Source: Marinimicrobium locisalis (GTDB lineage Bacteria; Pseudomonadota; Gammaproteobacteria; Pseudomonadales; Cellvibrionaceae). From it: DNA of 64,000 nucleotides. Of this stretch, positions 52,850 through 61,447 are shown one piece after another. Every line of letters begins with the position of its first letter. Position 1 is the stretch's first letter. The stretch is from contig NZ_JBDLLG010000014.1 of assembly GCF_039822625.1 (NCBI RefSeq), positions 69,121-133,120 on the forward strand, written 5' to 3'. The notes below the pieces were generated by a model that ran no database searches, had not been told where the DNA came from, and saw only the letters and a program-made list of their open reading frames with translations. A program made the position numbers and the translations under genes.

Positions 52850-53568
52850 CGGGCTCCTCCTCGCTCCTGCCACGACGCTGGCGGCAACCGCCCTCCTTGC
52901 GCGAGATATTCCGCCCGGGAGATAGGCGCAAAGCGAACCCGGTCACCGGCACTGACCGGACAAAGTGCCGCCCGCTCGCGATCAAACATGTTTACCGGGG
53001 TGCGTCCAATCAGGTTCCAGCCGCCGGGGGTTTCAATGGGGTAGACGGCGGTTTGGCGATCGGCCAGGGCGACCGAACCAACAGGAACGGCGGGGCGCGG
53101 CGTGTCTAACCTCGGTGTGGCGAGCGCTTGCGGGGCCTCTCCCATATAAGCGAAGCCGGGGGCAAAGCCAATGGCAAATACGTGGTACTCAACAGCACTG
53201 TGTTGCTCAATCACCTGCTCCACACTCAGGCGGTTATACCGAGCCACCCGCTCAAGGTCTGGCCCTACGGAAAGATCGTACCAGACAGGAATCTCAATCA
53301 GTTCACCGACGCTTTCTTCGGTCGCTTCAAGGTACTGAAGCACATCGCTCACTCGCCCCGCCATCTCTTCCACCGATAGTTGTCGCGGGTCAAAAACAAT
53401 CATCAGTGTTGTGTAGGAGGGAATGAGGTCATACAGGCGCTCACCCAGCTCGCGACGCAGCTGGTCACTTGCCCCGCGAATGAGGGGAACAAGCTTCGGC
53501 GTAATGGTCTCTCCAAACCGAACCATCAGCGCGTCCGGACCGGCCGTTTCCACTACCCACGGCCTCAC
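52846..53568 (-). CDS. pxpB: 5-oxoprolinase subunit B (KipI type)
   Basis: A 240-residue allophanate-hydrolase-subunit-1-like protein. Motifs: YTTLMIVFDPRQLSVEEMAG, EIPVWYDLSVGPDLERVARY, FAIGFAPGFAYMGEAPQALA, and TPGGWNLIGRTPVNMFDRER near the end. It starts at GTG 53568, 2 bp after pxpA, and overlaps pxpC by 4 bp, giving a tight pxpABC operon. Confidence 0.93.
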   Translation of the reverse strand: MRPWVVETAGPDALMVRFGETITPKLVPLIRGASDQLRRELGERLYDLIPSYTTLMIVFDPRQLSVEEMAGRVSDVLQYLEATEESVGELIEIPVWYDLSVGPDLERVARYNRLSVEQVIEQHSAVEYHVFAIGFAPGFAYMGEAPQALATPRLDTPRPAVPVGSVALADRQTAVYPIETPGGWNLIGRTPVNMFDRERAALCPVSAGDRVRFAPISRAEYLAQGGRLPPASWQERGGAR

Positions 53569-53570
53569 GG

Positions 53571-54338
53571 TCAGGCGGCTCCATATAGGCGGTTGAACGC
53601 CATGCGAATCTCGCGCACGGCGTTCACGGACTCGTCGTTATCACCATGCACGCAAAGCGTGTCGGGGGCGAGGGCCAGCACCTTGCCCGACTGCGTCACC
53701 AGCGTGCCCTCTTCCGCCAACCGAAGCGACTGCTCCAGAATGCGGGCCTGTTCGGTATAAACCGAGCCCTCTCGCCCGCGCGGCACCAGCAGGCCCCGCT
53801 CGTCATAGGCACGGTCCGCAAACGCTTCGAATAACAGGGAAACACCGAACTCGCGGGCGACTTTCGCTACCGAGGCGTTATCCGCCGTGGCGAGTACCAT
53901 CAAGGGGAGCGAGGCATCATAGGCGGCAACCGCTTCCAGCACCGCGCGTAGAACATCACGGTTATTCATCATATCGTTATAGAGCGCACCGTGAGGCTTC
54001 ACGTACCCGAGCGAAAGCCCCTGCGCCCGGGCCAACCCGGCCAGCGCGCCCATCTGATACTGCACCAGAGACACAATCTCCACAGGGCTGCACTGCATGC
54101 TCCTACGCCCGAACCCCACTAGATCAGGGTAACTGGGGTGCGCCCCCACCGTCGCACCGGCTTGCTTAGCCAACAGCAGAGTGCGGGTCATGGTGACGGC
54201 GTCGGAGGCGTGAAAACCGCAGGCGATATTGGCCATATCCACCAACGGCATCACCTCTTCGTCGCGCCCCATTCGCCAGGGGCCGAAACTCTCGCCCATG
54301 TCGCAGTTGAGAAGAAGCCGTTTGTAGGGGGGACTCAT
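53571..54338 (-). CDS. pxpA: 5-oxoprolinase subunit A (LamB/YcsF type)
   Basis: A 255-residue subunit from ATG 54338, MSPPYKRLLLNCDMGESFGP, with GAGGCG upstream; the frame is open 80 codons further back, through the cellulase terminator, without similarity. Diagnostic phrases: ANIACGFHASDAVTMTRTLL, GATVGAHPSYPDLVGFGRRS, YVKPHGALYNDMMNN and CVHGDNDESVNAVREIR. It is first in the pxpABC operon. Confidence 0.95.
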   Translation of the reverse strand: MSPPYKRLLLNCDMGESFGPWRMGRDEEVMPLVDMANIACGFHASDAVTMTRTLLLAKQAGATVGAHPSYPDLVGFGRRSMQCSPVEIVSLVQYQMGALAGLARAQGLSLGYVKPHGALYNDMMNNRDVLRAVLEAVAAYDASLPLMVLATADNASVAKVAREFGVSLLFEAFADRAYDERGLLVPRGREGSVYTEQARILEQSLRLAEEGTLVTQSGKVLALAPDTLCVHGDNDESVNAVREIRMAFNRLYGAA

Positions 54339-54410
54339 AAGCGCCTCGTTGCAAATCGGATATAGCGCGAGTTTACCCCATCCGCTTAACGGGGTTCGAG
54401 CCCTCAAAAA

Positions 54411-54436
54411 AAACGGCGGGCAAACGCCCGCCGTTT
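54411..54436 (-). terminator. Intrinsic terminator of the GH5 cellulase gene
   Basis: An 11-bp perfect stem (54411-54421 with 54426-54436) around a 4-nt loop, with a run of eight T residues on the minus strand overlapping the stem base (54405-54413). It separates the cellulase gene from pxpABC, 24 bp after the cellulase stop. Confidence 0.9.
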
Positions 54437-54459
54437 CTTTACATTTCACTATCAGCGCT

Positions 54460-56268
54460 TTACCAGCTGCCGAGCTGAAGCGTATAGCTGCTGGGGGCCT
54501 GCTTAACATAAATGTAGTGCGTGCAGTGAGTGGCCCCTGTGGAGACGGCGCTAAAGCCGTTGACCACTTGCGCCACATCGCTCAGGGTCTGGCCGTTGCA
54601 ATTGGTGATGTCATACAACACCCCATCGCTCACGTTCCAGCTACCCAGGCGCAGCTGGCCGCTGCCGTGCTCATAGGAGATGCATTGCCCCTGTGACACT
54701 GTCACCGGGCTGCCACCGCCGCTGATGGCATTGCCCGCATTACAGGTTGAATCACCCGGCGTGCTGGGCGAGGAACTGCTTGAGGACTGGCTGGAGCTAG
54801 AGGACTGAGCCGAACTGGACGACTGGCTGGAAGAGCTGCCGGCGCCATTGCGTTGCGTTACTTCAAACCAGTTGATATTCCAACCGTCCCCGGTGGCCCG
54901 AAGGGTCACTTCCTGCTCCCCGGCCGAAAGGTCCACTTCGCTTTGCACCGTGGTCCAGTTTTGCCAATCGCCGGTGGCGGAGGCTTGCACCACATCCAGT
55001 ACCGTGCCGCTGTTGGCGGCTTCCAGCTCAAAGTACGCCCCATTGTCCAATGACGCCAAACGGTAGCTCACTTCATAAACGCCTGCTTGGGGCACATCAA
55101 GGGCGTAAGTCAGGGTATCGCCGGACTCAATCCAGCCAACGTTTTCACCGCCACCGTTATCCGAAGTGGTTTCAGTCTGCACACCGCTCATTGAGCAATA
55201 ATTTTCCGCTTCCACTTTTCCCGGCACAGCCACAGCGGCACAGCCGTTAGGGTCACCGTTGTCCCCGGTATCGCCATTGTCTCCGGTGTCGCCATCACTC
55301 CAGTTTCGAACAATCTCGCGAACCAAGGTGCCCGAGGCAGTGTACTGACCGTCTGACCAGCCGCCATTGGCACTGGCACCAGCCACCAAGGCGGATGCGC
55401 CTTCGTCTTTGTCGTTTAACGCCCAGTTGGCGTGGCTGATATTGTTCTGCTCGAAGAAATCCATCCAAACATTGGTTTCATTGCGAGCCACGTTGCCGTC
55501 GCCATCGGCGTCCACGGTGCCCCACTCGGTCGCGAATAGGGGGATGCCCCGGTCCAACGCATACTGAGCTTTATCCCGCAGGAACTGGGTGTGAGTGCCC
55601 GCATAGAAGTGCAAGGTGTAGGCAATGTTGCTGTAGTTGGTAATGGGGTCATTGGCCGCTGCGTCCACATCCTGTGACCAAGTGGGCGTGCCCACAATAA
55701 TCAGATTGTCCGGGTCGATGGCGCGAATGGCCGAAATCACCTGTTCCGCGTAAGGCTTGATAGTCCCGCTCCAGGAGACACTGAGCGGCTCGTTATAAAT
55801 CTCATAAATCACATTATCGTGCTGTCCGTACTCGGAGGCCATTTGCTCAAAGAAAGTAACCGCACTTTGGGTATAGTCCTCGGCGTGGTGACTGTGCCAG
55901 TCAATGATGACATACATATCGTTGGCAATGGCCGCGTCCACGACTGTACGGACCTTGTTCAGGTTGCCCTCCGGGTTTTCCAAATAACCGCCGGGTTCAT
56001 CCACACCCATAGCGGCACGAACCAGTTCCGCATTCCAGTCCTGGGCGACGGTTTGTACGGCGCCGGCCGTGTAATACTTCTCGCCGCCCCAACCATCATT
56101 ACTCCAAAACAAACTGGGCCCCGCCACGCTGTCGGGCGTGCCCCCGAACAGCAATTGATTGCCGTCCGTTGTAATGGGTGCGACGTCCGCCAGGGCGCCA
56201 ATTGCCGATACCGATAGAACCAAAGCCGAAAACGCAGGCACGATTCGTTTAACGAGTGATAACCTCAT
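54460..56268 (-). CDS. Secreted GH5 endoglucanase with CBM6 and an unassigned C-terminal domain
   Basis: A 602-residue modular cellulase. Signal peptide (about 1-27, ending GALA-DV); GH5 catalytic domain about 30-325 with acid/base Glu160 in IYEIYNEPL and nucleophile Glu248 in FATEWGTVD; an Asp/Gly repeat linker (325-341, DGDTGDNGDTGDNGD); a CBM6 domain about 345-472 (VEAENYCSM, GWIESGDTLTYALDVP, GWNINWFEV); a serine-only type linker (477-501); and a C-terminal domain 508-602 with four cysteines that I cannot assign. Polyserine linkers are typical of cellulolytic Cellvibrionaceae. It has its own terminator and is divergent from the AraC-type gene. Confidence 0.92.
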   Translation of the reverse strand: MRLSLVKRIVPAFSALVLSVSAIGALADVAPITTDGNQLLFGGTPDSVAGPSLFWSNDGWGGEKYYTAGAVQTVAQDWNAELVRAAMGVDEPGGYLENPEGNLNKVRTVVDAAIANDMYVIIDWHSHHAEDYTQSAVTFFEQMASEYGQHDNVIYEIYNEPLSVSWSGTIKPYAEQVISAIRAIDPDNLIIVGTPTWSQDVDAAANDPITNYSNIAYTLHFYAGTHTQFLRDKAQYALDRGIPLFATEWGTVDADGDGNVARNETNVWMDFFEQNNISHANWALNDKDEGASALVAGASANGGWSDGQYTASGTLVREIVRNWSDGDTGDNGDTGDNGDPNGCAAVAVPGKVEAENYCSMSGVQTETTSDNGGGENVGWIESGDTLTYALDVPQAGVYEVSYRLASLDNGAYFELEAANSGTVLDVVQASATGDWQNWTTVQSEVDLSAGEQEVTLRATGDGWNINWFEVTQRNGAGSSSSQSSSSAQSSSSSQSSSSSSPSTPGDSTCNAGNAISGGGSPVTVSQGQCISYEHGSGQLRLGSWNVSDGVLYDITNCNGQTLSDVAQVVNGFSAVSTGATHCTHYIYVKQAPSSYTLQLGSW

Positions 56269-56433
56269 GATCGCTAGCCTCCTTTGAAGGTATTATTATG
56301 AATAGGCCGGTGGCGTCACCACCGAGGCCCTATTGAGCGGCATTCCACGCTCTGAGGCTACCCACTTTGTGCAATTCGGCCGGGGGAGTATCGATTCGGT
56401 CACATTTTTCAGCCAAAATCTACTCTAATAATA

Positions 56434-56880
56434 ATGAAGGAGCCTCGTACCCGCATGCCTAATGATGCCTCTCCCCCTCCCCAACCGCCCGTCGGCCGCG
56501 CCCCCGCCACCTCGCAAGCGGAAAAGCTGCGGCTTATCGACCAGGCCATTACCCACAAACAGCTCCATTTAGACGCTCACATTAACCTGCATGCCTTTTC
56601 GGCCTACTGTGGCCTCAGGCCCCGCGAGGTATCGACACTGATTAATACCTACCACCACAAACACTTTTTTGAGTTTATTAACTACCACCGGGTGGAGGAA
56701 GTGAAGCGGCGACTAACGGAAAACAGCCAAGAAACCATACTGGAAATTGCGCTGCAGTGCGGTTTCAACAGCCAGTCGGCCTTTCAGCGCTTCTTTAAGC
56801 GCCTGGAGGGCATTACCCCGTCCCAATACCGCTGCCAGGCCAAGCGCTGCGGCCCTCCCCCGGCCCCAGCCCTCTCTTAA
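56434..56880 (+). CDS. AraC-type DNA-binding protein (HTH domain only)
   Basis: A 148-residue protein consisting of an AraC/XylS helix-turn-helix domain (about 45-135: HINLHAFSAYCGLRPREVST, VKRRLTENSQETILEIALQC, GFNSQSAFQRFFKRLEGITP) with a proline-rich N-terminal tail and no sensor domain. ATG 56455 is an alternative start. It lies between two secreted polysaccharide enzymes, divergent from the GH5 gene and 96 bp upstream of the GH105 gene, so it may control either. AraC proteins without a sensor usually act with another signal or are themselves regulated in amount. Confidence 0.82.
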   Translation: MKEPRTRMPNDASPPPQPPVGRAPATSQAEKLRLIDQAITHKQLHLDAHINLHAFSAYCGLRPREVSTLINTYHHKHFFEFINYHRVEEVKRRLTENSQETILEIALQCGFNSQSAFQRFFKRLEGITPSQYRCQAKRCGPPPAPALS

Positions 56881-56976
56881 AGCCAATATGTACTATTGTA
56901 TTAACAACGGTGATACCATTTACCCTCAATCAACAATAAAACCCTAAAGAACAACCCGAGAGTGGAGAACAACCGC

Positions 56977-59403
56977 ATGAGACCCATCGCACACGCCCTC
57001 TGGCTGGGCACGCTGTCGTTGTTGCTTGGCTGCCAGCACACGCCCGAGTCACAACCTCACGAAATCACCCCCGAATCCGTCAAGACCCTGACCAAGCAAG
57101 TGGCTGACTGGCAAATTGAGCACTTCGAAGAACAAGGTAAATACCGCGCCCTACCCCAGGACCCGCCAGACTGGGCCAACCGGGAGCAGTACCACGACCT
57201 GGAGTGGCACAACGGCGCGCTCTACGCCGGCATGAACCAGTGGCGCCAAATCGCCGAGGACCCCAAGTACACCCAGTGGCTGATGATGATCGGCGAGCGC
57301 AATGACTGGGCGCTGCACAAGCGCCCCTACCACGCGGACGACCACACCGTGGGCCAGTTTTACCTCGCCCTGTACGAGGACTTTAATGACCCCGAAATGC
57401 TGGAACCCGTCAGAGAGCAGTTCAACTGGATTCTGGACAACCCGAAAACCGGCACTCTGGTCTGGGACGCGGAGGACACCCACGCCCACGACCGCTGGGG
57501 CTGGAGCGACGCCCTGTTTATGGCACCCCCCGTCTGGGCGCGGCTAGCGAAGGTGACCGGCGAAGACAAGTACCTGGAATTCATGCACCAGGAATATATG
57601 GCCACCTACGAGCTGCTCTGGAGCGAAGAAGACCACCTGTTTTTCCGGGATTCGAGCTTTTTCGAACAACGCGAGAAAAACGATGAGAACATCTACTGGT
57701 CCCGTGGCAACGGCTGGGTGTTTGGCGGCCTGGCGCTGATGATTCCCGACCTGCCCCCCACCTGGGAAGAGCGCGACTTCTATCTCAAGCTGTACAAAAA
57801 AATGGCCCGAAAGCTTAAAGCCATCCAACGCGATGACGGCACCTGGTCCATGGGCCTGCTCGGGGGCGTAGCAGGCTACCCCATCAAGGAAACCAGCGGC
57901 ACCTCCTCCTTCACCTTCGGCCTGGCCTGGGGCATCAATCAGGGCATCCTCGACCGCGAAACCTATGAGCCGGTCGTGCGGCGCGCCTGGCAAGCGCTCG
58001 CGGACGCTGTGACCGAAGAAGGGCTACTCGGCCACGTCCAACCGGTGGGCGCCGCGCCGGGAGACTCCTTCCCCGACTACACCGAAGTCTACGGCGTGGG
58101 TGCCTTTCTGGCCGCCGGCTCGGAGCTTTATAAAATGTTCCAGGCCGAACAGAGCGATGACAAAACAGCGTCCGCCCCCGCCATCCGAACCTTTATGTAC
58201 AACGGTGGCTGGTGCTGGTTTCAAGACCCGCGCGCCATCATTCACAAGGGCCAACTCATTGTCGGGGGCGTGGCTGGCAACGGCGCCGGCGATGCCGCCG
58301 TGGGCGTGTACGACCTGGGCAGCGATGCTCGCCAGGGCCGAACCACCCTGCACAAGCACTTCGACCACGACGACCATAACACCCCCGCTTTTTACCCCCG
58401 CGAGGATGACACCCTCCTGGCCGTCTACGCCCGGCACAGCACGGAAAACAAACATTACTACCGCTTTTCCGAGCAGAACAGCTACCTGGAATGGGGCGAA
58501 GAACACACCATCGAGGCTGAAGAGCCTGTCACCTACATGAACCTCGTCCACCTCGATACCGAGAACACCCTGTACAACTTCTACCGCGGTATCGACTGGA
58601 ACCCCACGCTCGTCACCTCCAAAGATGAGGGAAAAACCTGGGGCGATGCCCAACATTTTATTCAAAATGAAGTGGAAGGGCGGCATCGCCCCTACGCCCG
58701 CTACGCCAGCAACGGGCAAGACACCGTGGGCGTGTCCTTCACGGATGCCCACCCCCGCGACTACGGCACCAGTCTGTACTACACCGAATTCCGAAATGGG
58801 AACTTCTACAACGCCGATGGCACCTTCATTAAAAACCTTGAGGAGGATGGCCCCCTGAGACCTTCGGAAGCAGAGAAAGTGTTTCAAGGCGGGGAAGGCG
58901 GCTTTCGGAGTATGGACCTTAGCGCTGAATACAGCGCCTGGACCAGCTCAATCGTGCTCGACGAGCACGGCCACCCGCACATTGGCTACAGCCTATACCT
59001 GAGCAACAACGACCAACGGTACCGCATCGCCTCCTGGGACGGCGAAAAGTGGATCGACCGCGAGGTCGCCCACGCCGGGACCCGCTTGTACGAGCGAGAG
59101 GCCAGCTACACAGGCTTGATTACCCTCAACCCGGAGGACCCAACCGAGGTGGCGATTTCAACGGACGTTAACCCCGCCACTGGCGAGGCGCTGAACGGAA
59201 AGCATCAGATCTTCCGGGCGATTATCGGCCCCGAGGACGAAACGTCCAACGCTGAATGGCAGCAAGTCACTCACGACCCGGCCCGCCACAACATCCGGCC
59301 CATGTTCGTTCCGGGCGAGGAGCACGATGCCCTGGTATGGCTGCGAGGCCAATACAACACCTACACGGATTACTACATGGACGCCGTGGGGCTTATCGAG
59401 TAA
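56977..59403 (+). CDS. Lipoprotein fusing a GH88/GH105 unsaturated glycuronyl hydrolase to a BNR-type beta-propeller
   Basis: An 808-residue lipoprotein; ATG 56977 gives MRPIAHALWLGTLSLLLGCQ (Cys19), while GTG 56962 adds five residues. The N-terminal (alpha/alpha)6 domain (about 40-400) matches GH105-type hydrolases that remove 4,5-unsaturated uronic acids left by lyases. Motifs include LMMIGERNDWALHKRPYHAD, the catalytic-Asp region HAHDRWGWSDALFMAPPVWA, YWSRGNGWVFGGLALMIPDL and DGTWSMGLL. The C-terminal domain (about 415-808, MYNGGWCWFQDPRAIIHKGQ, TYMNLVHLD, EGRHRPYARYAS) resembles BNR_4 propellers, the fold of PL24/PL25 ulvan lyases. A lyase plus hydrolase in one chain is an attractive reading but the lyase activity is inferred. 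Confidence 0.82.
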   Translation: MRPIAHALWLGTLSLLLGCQHTPESQPHEITPESVKTLTKQVADWQIEHFEEQGKYRALPQDPPDWANREQYHDLEWHNGALYAGMNQWRQIAEDPKYTQWLMMIGERNDWALHKRPYHADDHTVGQFYLALYEDFNDPEMLEPVREQFNWILDNPKTGTLVWDAEDTHAHDRWGWSDALFMAPPVWARLAKVTGEDKYLEFMHQEYMATYELLWSEEDHLFFRDSSFFEQREKNDENIYWSRGNGWVFGGLALMIPDLPPTWEERDFYLKLYKKMARKLKAIQRDDGTWSMGLLGGVAGYPIKETSGTSSFTFGLAWGINQGILDRETYEPVVRRAWQALADAVTEEGLLGHVQPVGAAPGDSFPDYTEVYGVGAFLAAGSELYKMFQAEQSDDKTASAPAIRTFMYNGGWCWFQDPRAIIHKGQLIVGGVAGNGAGDAAVGVYDLGSDARQGRTTLHKHFDHDDHNTPAFYPREDDTLLAVYARHSTENKHYYRFSEQNSYLEWGEEHTIEAEEPVTYMNLVHLDTENTLYNFYRGIDWNPTLVTSKDEGKTWGDAQHFIQNEVEGRHRPYARYASNGQDTVGVSFTDAHPRDYGTSLYYTEFRNGNFYNADGTFIKNLEEDGPLRPSEAEKVFQGGEGGFRSMDLSAEYSAWTSSIVLDEHGHPHIGYSLYLSNNDQRYRIASWDGEKWIDREVAHAGTRLYEREASYTGLITLNPEDPTEVAISTDVNPATGEALNGKHQIFRAIIGPEDETSNAEWQQVTHDPARHNIRPMFVPGEEHDALVWLRGQYNTYTDYYMDAVGLIE

Positions 59404-59784
59404 TCTCTCCAAAGCAAAACGTTTCGGGTCCCTGACAAGGAGGTAGTGACCGGAGCGCCTTTCTTCAGAAACTCCCTCGATAGCGACACCACACTAAACA
59501 GCCTTGGGCGCAGCGAAGGCCTTGCTGTAGTAGCCCGACGGATCAAGACAACACACCCGCTTCTTACCGGACGCGAGCAAATCGCAGGCATCGCGGATCC
59601 GCTGTGCGCGTTCTCGCCTGCTTCGCCGACGTCACCCAATGAACCCAATCCAGCCGGGCGATGGCCGTTGTTATGCTTTAAATCATAACCATCCAGCTAT
59701 GCGAGTGCCAAGCGACAGAAACCAGGGCCTGACAGATGGAGCCAGGCCCTGGAGGGCCAGGCTTAGGTGATTTGCCGGAAGGGT
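59404..59784. other. Intergenic region without a supported gene
   Basis: About 380 bp between the GH105 fusion gene and the convergent VOC gene. Short frames occur on both strands but none has a start signal and recognisable family. A minus-strand stretch upstream of the stop at 59494-59496 reads like a protein fragment (DLLASGKKRVCCLDPSGYYS) and could be a gene remnant. A hairpin lies at 59722-59752. Confidence 0.45.
59722..59752 (-). terminator. Possible terminator after the VOC gene
   Basis: CCAGGGCCTG (59722-59731) pairs perfectly with CAGGCCCTGG (59743-59752) around 11 nt. On the minus strand it is followed by TTTCTG, only a weak U tract. It lies 33 bp after the VOC gene stop. Confidence 0.45.
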
Positions 59785-60192
59785 TCAGGGAAATGAAAAC
59801 AGGTTGACGAGCAGCCCATTCGGGTCGGCCACCATAAAGCGTCTCATGCCAAAGCTTTCATCGCACAGCTCGTGCGCAATACCAAAGCCTTGCTTTTGCA
59901 CCGCGGCATAGGTGGCATCGACATCATCCACCTGAGCGGAAATAATGACCCCCTGAGCCTGATGCTGGAACGCCTTCGGCGTAAACTCATGATCTAAACG
60001 CATGATCCCGAGCTGAAGCTGAGGATCGCTCGGCGATGCCATTTGAATATACCAACCCTGATGCTCGAACCCGACAACAAACCCGAGCAGCTTCGCGTAA
60101 AAACCCCGGGTCTCTTCCATTTTATCCGTGCAGATATTTGGAAGTAGTCTGGTAACGGCAATATCATTCATCACAGCTTCTTTTTTGGACAT
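59785..60192 (-). CDS. VOC-family (glyoxalase/bleomycin-resistance fold) protein
   Basis: A 135-residue protein of paired beta-alpha-beta-beta-beta modules: VTRLLPNICTDKMEETRGFY at the N terminus and VDDVDATYAAVQKQGFGIAH with FMVADPNGLLVNLFSF at the C terminus. The start at 60192 is supported by AAGGAG seven bases upstream; MNDIAVTRLL (codon 8) is an alternative. It lies downstream of the TetR gene on the same strand (76-bp gap from that stop), so the two are probably cotranscribed. Substrate unknown. Confidence 0.85.
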   Translation of the reverse strand: MSKKEAVMNDIAVTRLLPNICTDKMEETRGFYAKLLGFVVGFEHQGWYIQMASPSDPQLQLGIMRLDHEFTPKAFQHQAQGVIISAQVDDVDATYAAVQKQGFGIAHELCDESFGMRRFMVADPNGLLVNLFSFP

Positions 60193-60268
60193 CTCTCATC
60201 TCCTTAACAAACCAGCTACCACAATGTTTTCGATCAGCATCCCGGCTCATTCACCACTCCTTTTTACG

Positions 60269-60859
60269 CTAACCCTGTGATCTCGCGTCCAACAGCTCCT
60301 CTGCAATCGCCCAGGCCTTTGCAGCGGCCTGGAGATCCCCCAGAACATGGGCTTGAACAATGGCCCCTTCTTTCAAGGTCGCTATGGCGTCCGACATCTT
60401 TATCACTTCCTCCTCACTGGCTAGGAGCTGGGAGACATGGTTCCTTATCAAACCGAGTATTGCTTTCTTATGACGGGCACACTGTTGATGTATCGGGTGC
60501 TCAGGGTCACCGAATTCAGCACTCACGTTGATAAAGTAGCAACCGTGAAACGGATAAAACTGATTATCCCGGCCACGGAACCACTCATCAAGCGCGCGAA
60601 ACATCGCATGTAGTGCCTCCTTCCCTGCCGGCGCCCCTTGGACACGGCCCTCCATCCACGTCAAAAATTGTCGGTCCCGATAGTCAACCGTGGCAGCCAC
60701 CAAATTCTCTTTGCCGGGAAAATGATTGTAAAGCGTCTTCTTCGCTACGCCTGACTCAGCAAGCACCCGATTGATACCGACCGCATGTACGCCGTAGCGG
60801 TAGAACAGGTCGAAAGCGACTGAGACCAGCTGTTCTCTTCTTTCCACGGGCAACCTCAC
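60269..60859 (-). CDS. TetR-family regulator, autoregulated and divergent from HPP gene
   Basis: About 196 residues from GTG 60859. The N-terminal helix-turn-helix is clear (QLVSVAFDLFYRYGVHAVGI, RVLAESGVAKKTLYNHFPGK). The frame continues upstream to ATG 60970 only by translating the operator region, so the downstream GTG is preferred. The C-terminal part (ALHAMFRALDEWFRGRDNQF, GCYFINVSAEFGDPEHPIHQ) is of the type seen in many QacR/AcrR-like repressors with cysteine-containing pockets. A perfect 16-bp inverted repeat lies 33 bp upstream of this start. Confidence 0.87.
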   Translation of the reverse strand: MRLPVERREQLVSVAFDLFYRYGVHAVGINRVLAESGVAKKTLYNHFPGKENLVAATVDYRDRQFLTWMEGRVQGAPAGKEALHAMFRALDEWFRGRDNQFYPFHGCYFINVSAEFGDPEHPIHQQCARHKKAILGLIRNHVSQLLASEEEVIKMSDAIATLKEGAIVQAHVLGDLQAAAKAWAIAEELLDARSQG

Positions 60860-60880
60860 GTCAATTCTGTCATTACCATA

Positions 60881-60910
60881 TTGACACCGGGAGACCGGTC
60901 TGTCTACCAT
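60881..60910 (+). promoter_or_regulatory. Promoter of the HPP-family gene
   Basis: TTGACA (60881-60886) and TACCAT (60905-60910) are separated by 18 bp. The left half of the TetR-type operator occupies the spacer, which fits repression by steric block. Confidence 0.55.
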
Positions 60911-60932
60911 GACGCAGTAGACAGACCGGTCT
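60892..60932. promoter_or_regulatory. TetR-type operator in the tetR/HPP divergent region
   Basis: AGACCGGTCTGTCTAC (60892-60907) and its exact reverse complement (60917-60932) are separated by 9 bp. Each half also contains the small palindrome AGACCGGTCT. The arrangement suggests two repressor dimers or one extended site controlling both divergent genes. Confidence 0.75.
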
Positions 60933-60964
60933 ACCCAGTTATTCTCTTCTTTCGAGGCGCTCCC

Positions 60965-61447
60965 ATGCAAACCCTACAAAAAGCCAATGATCAACAAAAG
61001 GCCGCCCTGCTAGCCGGCATTGGCGCCACCGGCTGCATCATCGTACTGAGCTTTCTCAGCTCCCAAAGCGGTGCTCTGTGGCTGATGGCCCCGTTCGGGG
61101 CCACCATGGTTATACTGTTTGGGTTACCGGCCAGCCCACTGGCTCAACCGCGCAACGTGATTGCCGGCCACGTCATAACCGCAGCTGTGGGATTGATTGT
61201 GGCTCACTTTCTCGGTGTGCATGAGTGGACGCTGGGTGTGGCGGTCGGGTTATCGGTCACGGCTATGATGCTTACCCAGACGTTGCACCCTCCCGCCGGC
61301 GCTAACCCCTTACTGATTATGCTGACGGGAGAGGACTGGCATTTCCTACTGACGCCAGTAGCCTCTGGCGCCATTCTGATTGTCGGGTTTGGATACTTGT
61401 ACCACCGCGGAATTTCAGGACAGCGCTACCCTGAAAGGTGGCTCTAA
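60965..61447 (+). CDS. HPP-family integral membrane protein
   Basis: A 160-residue protein with four predicted transmembrane helices and the family signature LHPPAGANPLLIMLTG near residue 107. HPP-family proteins have been linked to nitrite transport in plants and cyanobacteria; the role here is not shown. Start ATG 60965 (MQTLQKANDQQKAALLAGIG) follows GAGGCG. A broken second copy lies at 62653-62946. It is controlled, by position, by the divergent TetR protein. Confidence 0.88.
   Translation: MQTLQKANDQQKAALLAGIGATGCIIVLSFLSSQSGALWLMAPFGATMVILFGLPASPLAQPRNVIAGHVITAAVGLIVAHFLGVHEWTLGVAVGLSVTAMMLTQTLHPPAGANPLLIMLTGEDWHFLLTPVASGAILIVGFGYLYHRGISGQRYPERWL

Noticed and set aside
59494..59640. Protein-like minus-strand stretch DLLASGKKRVCCLDPSGYYS
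   Set aside because: The frame is short, has no start and no family match. It is mentioned as a possible remnant in the intergenic entry but not called as a gene.
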